Shown: positions 26,498 to 36,909 of the stretch, piece after piece | Layout: each line of letters starts with the position of its first letter | Numbering within the stretch: the stretch's first letter is position 1 | Source of the DNA: JAPSGB01 sp963775185 | GTDB lineage: Bacteria > Myxococcota_A > Polyangia > Polyangiales > Polyangiaceae | DNA length: 64,000 bases | Direction of reading: 5' to 3' | Assembly (NCBI GenBank): GCA_963775185.1 | Contig: CAVZIE010000031.1 | Coordinates: forward strand, 992,001 to 1,056,000 | The notes under the pieces: model-generated | The model's input: only the letters and a program-made list of their open reading frames with translations | Databases searched by the model: none | What the model was told of the DNA's origin: nothing | Made by a program: the position numbers and the translations under genes

Positions 26498-29329
26498 ATG
26501 GGCGCACTGGACGAGCTGCTCACGACGTGGCGATCGAACCCCGACGCCGAGTCGACGGTGGCGATCTGCTCTTATCTGCGATTTTCCGGGCCGGAGGCGC
26601 TGATCCGCGAGGTCGGCACGAGCGCCGAGGCGTGGCACATCAACGATCCCGCGGTGATGCTCGCCGTCGGCCGGATGTATCTCGACGGCGGCCTGCTCGT
26701 CGAGGCCCAGGCCGCGCTGGTCGCCGCCGGCAAGGCCGACGCTCGCGACGCTCGCGCGTTCCGCTTCCTGGGCGAGGTGCTGCTCCGGCGTGGCGACGCG
26801 ATGCGCGCCGAGAAGGTGCTGGCGCGCGCGCTTCAGCTCGGCGCCGATTCAGAGGCGCGTCTGTGGCACGACCGGGCGGTCGTGTACGTCGCGTTGCAGA
26901 AGCGCGTGGGGGCGCAGGCGGTCGCCACCGAGGTGCTGCGCACGCTTCCGAAGCAGACGTCGATCCCGCCGCCGGCGCTCGCGGCCGGCTCTGGCGGCTT
27001 CACCGGCGAGGAAGCGACCACGGTACGCCGCGCACCGACCGGCGCTCCCGGCAAGCGCAGCGAACCGCCGCCGTTGCCCAAGAGCGTTCCTCCTCCGCTC
27101 CCGAAGACCGTGCCGCCGCCGCCGCTGCCGCCCGCGCCCTTCGCGGCGCCCCAGCCGTTCGCCGCGCCCGTCGCGGAGCCGTTCGCCGCGCCGGCACCGG
27201 CGCCGTTCCCGGACGTCCCACCGCCGCCCGCGTTCGGCGGCTCGCCGATGACGCCGGCGGTACCGGCGCGGGACCCGCTCCCGATGAACACGGGGGCACT
27301 ATCGCCCCGCACGCCCCTCGGCGGCTTCGAGCCCGCGCCGGGCTCGGCGCCGGCGCCGCCTGGCGGGTACGGGGGCTCGTTCGAGCCCGCGCCCGTAGGC
27401 CCGGAGCCCATCGACTACTCGCCGGTGGACATCCCCAATCCCGAGCCGACCACGGTGCTCGAACACCTGGCGCGCGTCGGCGTGTACGAGCCCAAAGGCG
27501 GCGCGCCGCCGGCGTGGGAGATGGCGGCGCCGCAGAAGACGCGCGGCGCATGGGTGCTGATCCTGGCGACGGTGCTGGTCGCCGGCTCCGGCGCCGGGGC
27601 GTACGCGTACGCGCACCACATCCGTCTCGAGAAAATGGCGCTCGCGAAGAGCATGACCGATCAGGTCGACAAGCTGCTGCACGACGGCACGGTCGCCGGC
27701 CTTCGCTCGACCGACGACAAACTGTCGCGCATCTTCGACCTCGACTCGCGCAGCCAACGTGCCGCCAAGCTGTGGCTCGAGAACCGCGTGCTCGGCGGCT
27801 TGATCCTGCCCGGCGAGCCGCGCGGAATCGACTCGGCGGTCCACCGCGCCACATCCATCGACGTCCCGGAGAAGGACGTCGCGTTCGGGCGCATCGCATC
27901 GTTCCTCGCCGACGGCGATCTCGCCGGCGCCGCTTCCCAGCTGCCGAAGTGGGACAAGCTCGCCGGCGATAGCGCGTTCTACCAGCTCGCCGCCGGCGCC
28001 ACGCTGGACCGTGCCGGCGACTTGCGTGCAGTCGAGCGCTTCCAGGCTGCGCGCGACCGCGACCCACAGCTGATCGTGGCCAAGATCATGCTCGCGCGCG
28101 TCGTCCTGCTCGAGGTCGGCGTCGACAAGGCCAAGCCGATCATCGACGCGATGGCCAAGCAGGTCGGCGAACGCGCTGACGTCAAGTCGCTGCGCGCGCT
28201 CGCCTGGGTCGTCGACCCGGCACGCCCGGAGAAGCTACCCGGCGACGCGGATGTCACCCCAGCGGACGTGGAGCGCCTGCCGGTGCCGCTCCGCGCGGTG
28301 CCCTACATGGTGGCCGCGCTGCAGGCGATCCAGGCCGGTGAGCTCGACAAGGCGACGAAGTCGATCAACTCCGCGATCGGGCTCTCCGACACGCCGGCGG
28401 TCGCGACGCGCCTGGGCTTCCTCGCCATCCAGGCCGGCGACGCCAAGCTCGCGCGCAAGGCGGCGCTCCGCGCGCTGGCCTACTCGGCCGTGTATCCCGG
28501 CGCGCGCGTGCTCGCGTCGCGGGTCGCGTTGCTCTCGGGCCGCGTCGCCGAGGCGAAGAAGGCGATCGAAGGGCTCGATCCCCACTCCTCCGACGTGATC
28601 GTCGTGCGCGCGGTGCTCGCGTACGAGACGCTCGACGGCAGCGATCTCGACGCCGCGGTGGAAGCGTTCGGCGACGCCGCCAGCTCGCGCGCGGATCTCG
28701 CGGGTCTCGCCGCGGCGCCGCACGTGCTCGCCGGCAAGGGGCAGCCCGTCGCCGACAAGCTCGAGGAAATGGCGCGCCCGCAGATCCCGTGGGGCGAGCT
28801 CGTCGCCATCGACGCGGCGCTCGACACCGGCAACCTCGAGGTCGCGGCGAAGATCGAAAAGAACTGGAGCGACGACGCGCTCGAGCAGCCCGTGTTCGCG
28901 ATCCGCGCCGCGCGGCTCGCGCGCTACCAGGACAAGGCGGCCGACGCGGTCAAGGCGTCCGGGCGGGCTCTCGACGCGGGCAACGTGACCGCGCGCGATC
29001 TCGTGGAGCGCGTCTACGACCAGCTCTCGGGCGACGACGCGGCTGGCGCCGTCGACCTGGTGGCGAAGTACCCGAGCCTGCTCGGCCCGATGACGGCGTG
29101 GCTGCAGGTGCTGACGCAGGCCGTGCGTCACAAGAACGAAGCGAAGGCGAAGGTGGCGCAGCTGGACCTGCCTCCGGAAGGCACGCCGCTGCTGCTCCGC
29201 ATATTGATCGCCCGCGCCCTGGGCGCCACGGGAGACAAGCGCGCGAAGAGCTACATCGGCGAGATGCTGCGCGGTCTGCCGAAGAACCCGGATCTGCTGA
29301 AAGCCGCCGACGACCTCGTCAAGAAGTGA
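26498..29329 (+). CDS. Large TPR-repeat membrane protein
   Basis: A 943-residue protein. An N-terminal TPR-like segment (residues 1-155) is followed by a Pro/Ala-rich linker of about 180 residues, a single transmembrane helix near 350 (WVLILATVLVAGSGAGAYAYA) and about 560 residues of helical TPR/Sel1-like repeats (AARKAALRALAYSA, AKKAIEGLDPHSSDVI, AAVEAFGDAASSRAD). It has no catalytic motif, so it is probably a scaffold spanning the inner membrane. Proteins of this shape in myxobacteria often partner motility or cell-envelope complexes; that is inference. Confidence 0.75.
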   Translation: MGALDELLTTWRSNPDAESTVAICSYLRFSGPEALIREVGTSAEAWHINDPAVMLAVGRMYLDGGLLVEAQAALVAAGKADARDARAFRFLGEVLLRRGDAMRAEKVLARALQLGADSEARLWHDRAVVYVALQKRVGAQAVATEVLRTLPKQTSIPPPALAAGSGGFTGEEATTVRRAPTGAPGKRSEPPPLPKSVPPPLPKTVPPPPLPPAPFAAPQPFAAPVAEPFAAPAPAPFPDVPPPPAFGGSPMTPAVPARDPLPMNTGALSPRTPLGGFEPAPGSAPAPPGGYGGSFEPAPVGPEPIDYSPVDIPNPEPTTVLEHLARVGVYEPKGGAPPAWEMAAPQKTRGAWVLILATVLVAGSGAGAYAYAHHIRLEKMALAKSMTDQVDKLLHDGTVAGLRSTDDKLSRIFDLDSRSQRAAKLWLENRVLGGLILPGEPRGIDSAVHRATSIDVPEKDVAFGRIASFLADGDLAGAASQLPKWDKLAGDSAFYQLAAGATLDRAGDLRAVERFQAARDRDPQLIVAKIMLARVVLLEVGVDKAKPIIDAMAKQVGERADVKSLRALAWVVDPARPEKLPGDADVTPADVERLPVPLRAVPYMVAALQAIQAGELDKATKSINSAIGLSDTPAVATRLGFLAIQAGDAKLARKAALRALAYSAVYPGARVLASRVALLSGRVAEAKKAIEGLDPHSSDVIVVRAVLAYETLDGSDLDAAVEAFGDAASSRADLAGLAAAPHVLAGKGQPVADKLEEMARPQIPWGELVAIDAALDTGNLEVAAKIEKNWSDDALEQPVFAIRAARLARYQDKAADAVKASGRALDAGNVTARDLVERVYDQLSGDDAAGAVDLVAKYPSLLGPMTAWLQVLTQAVRHKNEAKAKVAQLDLPPEGTPLLLRILIARALGATGDKRAKSYIGEMLRGLPKNPDLLKAADDLVKK

Positions 29330-29360
29330 CGACGTCGCCACGTGAGCAGTCGGGAAGGTG

Positions 29361-29379
29361 TTGCCGGTCCGGCGCGGAA
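29361..29379 (+). repeat. Dispersed GC-rich element, copy 5
   Basis: TTGCCGGTCCGGCGCGGAA followed by CCGCGCC, 31 nt after the TPR gene stop. Exact inverted partner of copy 6. Confidence 0.9.
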
Positions 29380-29397
29380 CCGCGCCGCCCGCGCAGC

Positions 29398-29518
29398 GGC
29401 CACGACGACACGCGGGCGGCCACGACGACACGCGGGCGGCCACGACGACACGCGGGCGGCCGACGACGACACGCGGGCGGCCACGACGACACGCGGGCGG
29501 CCACGACGACCGCGGAGC
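29398..29518. repeat. Tandem repeat, six 20-bp units
   Basis: Unit CGGCCACGACGACACGCGGG occurs at 29398, 29418 and 29438 exactly. It recurs as a 21-bp variant at 29458, exact again at 29479, and a degenerate form at 29499-29518. A second repeat of 31 bp (GGCCACGAGATGGGGTCCGG at its start) follows at 29519 and 29573. No spacers of CRISPR type are present. Confidence 0.9.
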
Positions 29519-29721
29519 GGCCACGAGATGGGGTCCGGTCGTAGCGGCGTGGCAGTTGCGTGGCCGCGCGACGGCCACGAGATGGGGTCCGGTCGTAGCG
29601 GCGGTGGTTTGGTGGCCGCGCTTTGGACGACGTGCGGCGGCGGTGCGCGGTACCGGGGGCGGCGATCGAGCCGGTACACCGGATCGATGCAAAATCGATC
29701 GATCTCGATGTACCGGGCCGT

Positions 29722-29740
29722 TTCCGCGCCGGACCGGCAA
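29722..29740 (-). repeat. Dispersed GC-rich element, copy 6
   Basis: Reverse complement of copy 5, 21 nt after the stop of the reverse-strand porin-like gene. Relative to its own gene it has the same orientation as copy 5 has to the TPR gene. Confidence 0.9.
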
Positions 29741-29761
29741 ACCTCCGGGACGGGCGGAGCG

Positions 29762-31042
29762 TCAGTTCGTGGTGACGACGATGCCGAGCGTCGTCGTCAG
29801 CTGGCTCGACCCCATGTCGCGGAGCTTCTTCTGGAAGAGCTTCTTGTCGCTGGTGCCGTCGGGCATATCGCCTTCGACCATGGTGTCGTCGCGGGCGTCG
29901 AGACGGATGACCAGGTTGTCGCTGGGCTTGGCTTCAATTGTGAGCGTGCCGGTGACGATCGACGACTGCGTGCGGCCGGTACCGAAGAAGTCGTTCTTGT
30001 CGTGGACGTACTCGCCGCGGGCGGCGAGTGCCCACACGGGGGTGAGCTGGTAGCGCGCCATCAGCGCGGCGCCGTACCAGGTCTGCGTGGTGACGTCGTT
30101 GGTCGCGTTGGTCGCGTCGCGCAGGCCCTGGGTGCCGTAGTCGCCGTTGAGCACGATGCCGAGATCCGGCGTCGGGTTCACGCTGACGACGAGGTCGATC
30201 AAGTGCCGCCACGCCTTCGGCTGGTTCGCGCCGCCGCAATCGACGTTGTAGCTCTGGGCGACCGCGCCGGGAGCCGCGGCGCAGGCGCCGGTGGTCGAGT
30301 CGTAGGCGGTGTCGGCGGCGCAGTCGACGCTGGCGCTGTCCGGCTGCTCCGGGCCGCCGATCCAGCCGAGGTACGCCGAGAACGTGTCGCTCGGCGTGAA
30401 GCCGAGCTGCAGGCCGTAGCTCTTGCCTACGTTGTTGTCGACGGTGTTGTTCCAGCCGTTGACGACCAGCGCTTTGAGGGCGAGCTCGTCGGTCATCGCG
30501 TAGCTGGCGCGGAGGCCGGTGTGGAACAGCGGCTGCGCCAGCCAGTACAGCGCGCCGCGCGTGTAGTTGAAGTTGTTCTGGCTCTCCGCGACCTCGGCGC
30601 CGTAGATGGTGTCGAACTTGCCGAAGTCGAGCTGCAGCTTGTCCGCGGGCTTCCACGAAGCGTACGCCTGCTTGACGTACTCCAGGCCGTAGGTATCGCG
30701 TCGTGCGCCGGCGTAGATCGCCGCGCTCGGTCCGAAGCGCAGGCTCACCGTGCCGCCCACGGGCGCCGGGTCGTAGCTGGCGTCCAGGCCAACCCAGGCG
30801 AGCGACGCGCCGTTGTTCACGTCGTAGGCGCGCAGCGCGTTGGTGCCCGTCTGCGGCTTCGGGAAGTTGTAGTTCACGCTCGCGTAGGCATCGACGAACG
30901 CCTTGAACGAGATCGCGTCGTACCAGGGGGACGCGGTCGGGGGCGGCGGGGGTGCGACGCCCTCGTCGGCGCGGGCGCCGGTCGACCATGCAAATGCCAG
31001 CGCTCCGAGCGCGAAACCCACAGCGGCGCGGTACTGCTTCAT
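29762..31042 (-). CDS. Porin-like outer membrane beta-barrel protein
   Basis: A 426-residue protein. The signal peptide (YRAAVGFALGALAFAWSTGARA) and alternating beta pattern suggest an outer membrane barrel resembling the BBP2/OprB-type putative porins. Recognisable strands are ISFKAFVDAYASVNYNFP, WVGLDASYDPAPVGGTVSLRFG, KLQLDFGKFDTIYGAEVAESQ and TLGIVVTTN. Two adjacent ATGs at 31045 and 31042 follow AAGGAG. The second gives the better six-base spacing and is chosen. The 141-bp region up to the pilT stop shows nothing else. The substrate cannot be inferred. Confidence 0.8.
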   Translation of the reverse strand: MKQYRAAVGFALGALAFAWSTGARADEGVAPPPPPTASPWYDAISFKAFVDAYASVNYNFPKPQTGTNALRAYDVNNGASLAWVGLDASYDPAPVGGTVSLRFGPSAAIYAGARRDTYGLEYVKQAYASWKPADKLQLDFGKFDTIYGAEVAESQNNFNYTRGALYWLAQPLFHTGLRASYAMTDELALKALVVNGWNNTVDNNVGKSYGLQLGFTPSDTFSAYLGWIGGPEQPDSASVDCAADTAYDSTTGACAAAPGAVAQSYNVDCGGANQPKAWRHLIDLVVSVNPTPDLGIVLNGDYGTQGLRDATNATNDVTTQTWYGAALMARYQLTPVWALAARGEYVHDKNDFFGTGRTQSSIVTGTLTIEAKPSDNLVIRLDARDDTMVEGDMPDGTSDKKLFQKKLRDMGSSQLTTTLGIVVTTN

Positions 31043-31183
31043 CATCGGCTCCTTGTTCCGTTCGCCCGGCCGGGGCCGAGCCACGGCCCGTCAATTAGCC
31101 CTCTGGACGTTGCGGCAGCATTTCGTACCAGTTTCATGCCGCAGCGCGTCGAAAAAAGCCGAGGGCTGGAAATACCCTGCGAA

Positions 31184-32317
<1,134 letters not shown>

Positions 32318-32320
32318 GTG

Positions 32321-34027
<1,707 letters not shown>

Positions 34028-34155
34028 GTTCTTTGCTTGGTTCCGTGCTTGGACGAATCGGCGAAGTCTACCACGACGCGGGCTCGCCCCTTTACCGTCT
34101 TTTTCCGGACCAGAGCTTGTCCGATTGGTCCAGGATCCGCCAGCAGATGGGCGTG

Positions 34156-35304
34156 ATGTCCCGAATCAGGGGGCTGTTTGGTCGTCGCGAGCTTCGTCGC
34201 GAGCGGACGCGCACGCGCAAGGCGCGGCGCGAGGAAGCGCTCGGCCATCTCGACGAAGCGACGGCGCTGTATGTCGAGGCGGGCGCGCCGGACGAGGCGG
34301 CGCGCGTACTCGCGGTCCGTGCCGATAGCGCGCTCGATTCCGGCGACCGCTTGCGTCTGCTCGCCCAGGCGGCGGGGCTCGCGAGCGGCGACGCCGCGCG
34401 TGGGTTCGCCGTCCGCCACGCGCGGCTGTGCGTCGAGCTCGCGCGCAGCGGCACGCTGCGCCCCGGCGACAGCGAGCTCCGCGCGCTCGGGGCCAAGCTC
34501 GAGGCGCTGGGCGAGCCCGCGCTGGCCGCGGACGTGTACGCGCTCTCGGGCGACACCGACGCCGAGGCGCGCGCGCTGGTGTCGGCGGGCGCGGTCGAGC
34601 GGCTGGAGCAGGTGCTCGACGCGCGCCAGAGCGCCGATCGGACGGCGCGCGAGCGCGACGAGCTGGCGCGGCAGGTGCGCGATCTCGAGCACTCGGGCCG
34701 CCGGCGCGAGGCGCTGTCGCTCGGTGCAAGGCTCGCCGACGACGCCGACATCGCGGCGCTGCTCCGCCGCATCGAGCTGGAGCGCGTGACGGGTCCGTGC
34801 GCGCGGCTCGTCATCGACGGCAGCGATCTCGAGATCGCGTTCGGCGACGAGATCTCGATCGGGCGTGCGGACACGACGCTGGTCGTCGCATCGCCCGCGA
34901 TCAGCCGCCATCATTTGTCGGTCCGGCGCGGAACCGCGGGGCCCGAGGCGTTGGACGCGGGCTCCAGCAACGGCACCACGCTCGCCGGCGCGCGCCTCGA
35001 CGTGCCGGTCGCGGTGGGCGAGGGGATCGAGCTCCTGCTCGGCGGCGAGGTCGCCGTCGCGCTGGCGCCGTGGCAGCGCGGCGTACGCGTCACGGTCGGA
35101 CAGCGTGTCGTGTACGCGCCGCTCGGCCCGCTCGAGCTGGGCGGCTGGCGCGTCGCTCCGGGCGCGGGCGACTGGCTCGAGCTCGAAGCCGGCTCGCCGG
35201 CGTACCTCGGCGCGCTGCGCGTCGACGCGCGGCTCGAGCTCTGCCGCGGCGACGCGCTGTCTCGCGAGCCCGGCGCCGCGCCGCGTCTGGAGGTGCGGCG
35301 ATGA
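34156..35304 (+). CDS. FHA-domain protein with helical N-terminal region
   Basis: A 382-residue protein from ATG 34156 (34147 is an in-frame alternative). The N-terminal 205 residues are helical, Arg/Ala-rich and TPR-like. Residues 215-300 form an FHA domain (ISIGRADTTLVV, ISRHHLSV, GSSNGTTLAG) that should read Thr phosphorylation. The C-terminus is a further beta-rich region. The stop TGA overlaps an ATG (ATGA) that begins a 26-codon reading frame leading into the kinase gene, so FHA protein and kinase are probably made together. The loop between HLSV and the SSNG motif is encoded by an exact copy of the dispersed element. Confidence 0.8.
   Translation: MSRIRGLFGRRELRRERTRTRKARREEALGHLDEATALYVEAGAPDEAARVLAVRADSALDSGDRLRLLAQAAGLASGDAARGFAVRHARLCVELARSGTLRPGDSELRALGAKLEALGEPALAADVYALSGDTDAEARALVSAGAVERLEQVLDARQSADRTARERDELARQVRDLEHSGRRREALSLGARLADDADIAALLRRIELERVTGPCARLVIDGSDLEIAFGDEISIGRADTTLVVASPAISRHHLSVRRGTAGPEALDAGSSNGTTLAGARLDVPVAVGEGIELLLGGEVAVALAPWQRGVRVTVGQRVVYAPLGPLELGGWRVAPGAGDWLELEAGSPAYLGALRVDARLELCRGDALSREPGAAPRLEVRR
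34916..34938 (+). repeat. Dispersed GC-rich element, copy 7, inside the FHA coding sequence
   Basis: The 23-mer TGTCGGTCCGGCGCGGAA + CCGCG is identical to the intergenic copy at 1851. It is read in-frame as LSVRRGTAG within the FHA domain, at residues about 253-261, without changing the usual spacing to the SSNG motif. Confidence 0.85.
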
Positions 35305-35381
35305 CCGGAGCAGGTCTCGTCTCGCGCGCCCGGCGCGCCGGGCGCCGGCGGTCGCACCCGTCGACGGGGCTGCGGCCGTGA
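35301..35381 (+). CDS. Possible 26-codon linking ORF between FHA and kinase genes
   Basis: MTGAGLVSRARRAGRRRSHPSTGLRP. The ATG overlaps the FHA gene stop (ATGA), and its stop TGA overlaps the kinase start (GTGA). It has no family resemblance and may simply be a bridge that keeps ribosomes moving from one gene to the next, or the remnant of a longer kinase N-terminus. No sequence evidence that the peptide itself is functional. Confidence 0.3.
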   Translation: MTGAGLVSRARRAGRRRSHPSTGLRP

Positions 35382-36658
35382 GCGACGACTCGTGGTGGCG
35401 GCGCGTGGGGCGGCGGCTTCGCGGGGGGCGCGCCGCCGCGCCCCCCGCGAAGCCGCCGCCCGCGCGGCCCGCGCCGCCGCCGGAGGATCCGGCGCGCGCC
35501 GCGCTCGCGCCGATCCGCGACGTGATCCGCGGCGCGCCGGACCCGCTCCGGCGCGCGCTCGCTGCGCTGTCCGCCGCCGAGGGCACGGCGCTCGAACGCG
35601 CCGCGATCGACGCGGCGCTGGCCGCGCGCCGCGCCGGGCGCGCGCCCGACGAGCTGGTGGTCGCTGCGGCGGACTTGCTCGTGCAGCGCGGTCAGGCGGA
35701 TCGCGCGCTGGAGGCGCTGACCGGCGTGCACGCGAGCCCGGCGCTGGTCATGGCCGCGGATCTGCGCGCCGAGCGCGGTGAGCTCGCCCAGGCCCTCGCG
35801 CTGGTCGAGCGCGTGCTGGCGCGGGACATCGACTGGCCCGGAGCACGCGAGCGCCACGCACGCTGGAGCCAGCGGCTCGGTGCCGTGGCGCCCGCTGCGG
35901 CGCCGAGCGACCAGCCCACGGTGCTGCGCCACGATCTGCCTGCGACCGATCTGCGGATCGTGGGCGAGGCGGGGCGGGGCGGCGCAGGCGTCGTGTACGA
36001 GGCGATGGACGACGTGCTGGGCCGCAAGGTGGCGCTCAAGGTGTACCACCGCGCGGCCGAGGAGCGTGACAAGCTCGAGCGCGAGGCGCGCCTGGCCGTC
36101 GCGCTCGCGGGACCGGGCGTGATCCGCGTGTTCGACGTCGATCCGGAGCGCGGTTGGATCATCATGGAGTGGCTGCCGGGCGGCGCGCTCAAGCGCTGGC
36201 TCGGCCGCGCCGAGCGCGACGTGTTGTGGCCCGTCGAGCGCTGGTTCGTGCCGCTGCTCGTCGCGCTGTCGCGGGTGCACGCGGCCGGTCTCGTGCACGC
36301 GGATCTGAAGCCCGCCAACGTGCTCTTCCGCGACACGGCCGAGCCGGTGATCAGCGATTTTGGCCTGGCGTTGCCGCCGGGGACGGTGCTCGACGGCGGC
36401 AGCCTCGGCTATCTGTCGCCGGAGCGGCTGGCGGCGCGCCCACTCACGACCGCGGACGACGTCTACGCTCTTGGGCGGCTCCTCGACGACGCGCTCGATG
36501 CCCTCGAGCGCAGCTCCGGAGCAGCGCCTCCGGCGGCCGGGCTCGAGGTGTGGCGGGAGCTGGCGCGCGGAGCGACCGGGCCGGTGGCGTCCCGGCCGGC
36601 TGACGCGAACGCGCTCCTCGACGAGGTGCGCGCGCGGGTGTTGCCGCATAGCAGCTAG
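35378..36658 (+). CDS. Hanks-type Ser/Thr protein kinase
   Basis: A 426-residue kinase that starts at GTG 35378. The first 190 residues are Ala/Arg/Pro-rich and TPR-like (LVVAAADLLVQRGQADRALEAL). The kinase domain has a Gly loop GEAGRGGAGVVYEA (about 195), Lys in VALKVY (217), catalytic loop VHADLKPANVLF (306), DFG in ISDFGLA (326) and an activation-loop end GSLGYLSPERLA. The protein ends just after the kinase domain, with no transmembrane helix or sensor, so it is cytoplasmic. Pairing with an FHA protein suggests a phospho-dependent partner switch. A perfect 25-bp hairpin lies in its first 30 codons. Confidence 0.88.
   Translation: MSDDSWWRRVGRRLRGGRAAAPPAKPPPARPAPPPEDPARAALAPIRDVIRGAPDPLRRALAALSAAEGTALERAAIDAALAARRAGRAPDELVVAAADLLVQRGQADRALEALTGVHASPALVMAADLRAERGELAQALALVERVLARDIDWPGARERHARWSQRLGAVAPAAAPSDQPTVLRHDLPATDLRIVGEAGRGGAGVVYEAMDDVLGRKVALKVYHRAAEERDKLEREARLAVALAGPGVIRVFDVDPERGWIIMEWLPGGALKRWLGRAERDVLWPVERWFVPLLVALSRVHAAGLVHADLKPANVLFRDTAEPVISDFGLALPPGTVLDGGSLGYLSPERLAARPLTTADDVYALGRLLDDALDALERSSGAAPPAAGLEVWRELARGATGPVASRPADANALLDEVRARVLPHSS
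35408..35461. repeat. Perfect 25-bp inverted repeat with 4-nt loop inside the kinase gene
   Basis: Arms 35408-35432 and 35437-35461 are exact reverse complements, loop CCGC. It encodes GRRLRGGRAAAPPAKPPP at kinase residues 11-28. In mRNA the stem would stand about 30 nt after the GTG start. It is the second such element in the window (see 2068-2124). It is almost pure G+C. Confidence 0.9.
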
Positions 36659-36811
36659 CGCTAGCGGTTGGCGGTTGGCCAATAGCCACTACCTCGCCAT
36701 TTCCGACCGGGGCGAACGGCTCAGGAAGACGCCCGCGCGCCGAACCCCTGGGCGGGCCCGGTCCGTTCCCGGCCATGCCGGGCTCCGGACAAGGCCGAGC
36801 GAACCGGGGGA

Positions 36812-36829
36812 TTCCGCGCCGGACCGGCA
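36812..36829 (-). repeat. Dispersed GC-rich element, copy 8
   Basis: TTCCGCGCCGGACCGGCA, reverse orientation, in the 251-bp gap between the kinase gene and moeB. A degenerate partner (CCCGGTCCGTTCCCGG, about 36759) lies 37 bp upstream of it, suggesting a decayed inverted pair. Confidence 0.85.
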
Positions 36830-36909
36830 CCCCTTCTTGACGATAGGGGCCCGGCGCCCATATTTGTCGCGGAATTGTCGCATCGGAATATGCGACTTGC
36901 TGGAGTCCA

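Larger units (their letters stand above)
29330..29761. other. Gene-free repeat-rich segment (432 bp) between converging genes
   Basis: Contains no plausible gene. It holds two copies of the dispersed element in opposite orientation (29361-29379 and 29722-29740, exact 19-bp inverted repeat TTGCCGGTCCGGCGCGGAA), a tandem repeat (29398-29518), a pair of 31-bp direct repeats (29519-29549 and 29573-29603) and a lower-GC stretch rich in ATCGAT (about 29660-29710). Each element copy lies 20-31 nt after the stop of a converging gene. Confidence 0.85.

Noticed and set aside
29398..29518. Possible CRISPR array
   Set aside because: The units are directly tandem with no unique spacers, no leader and no cas genes.
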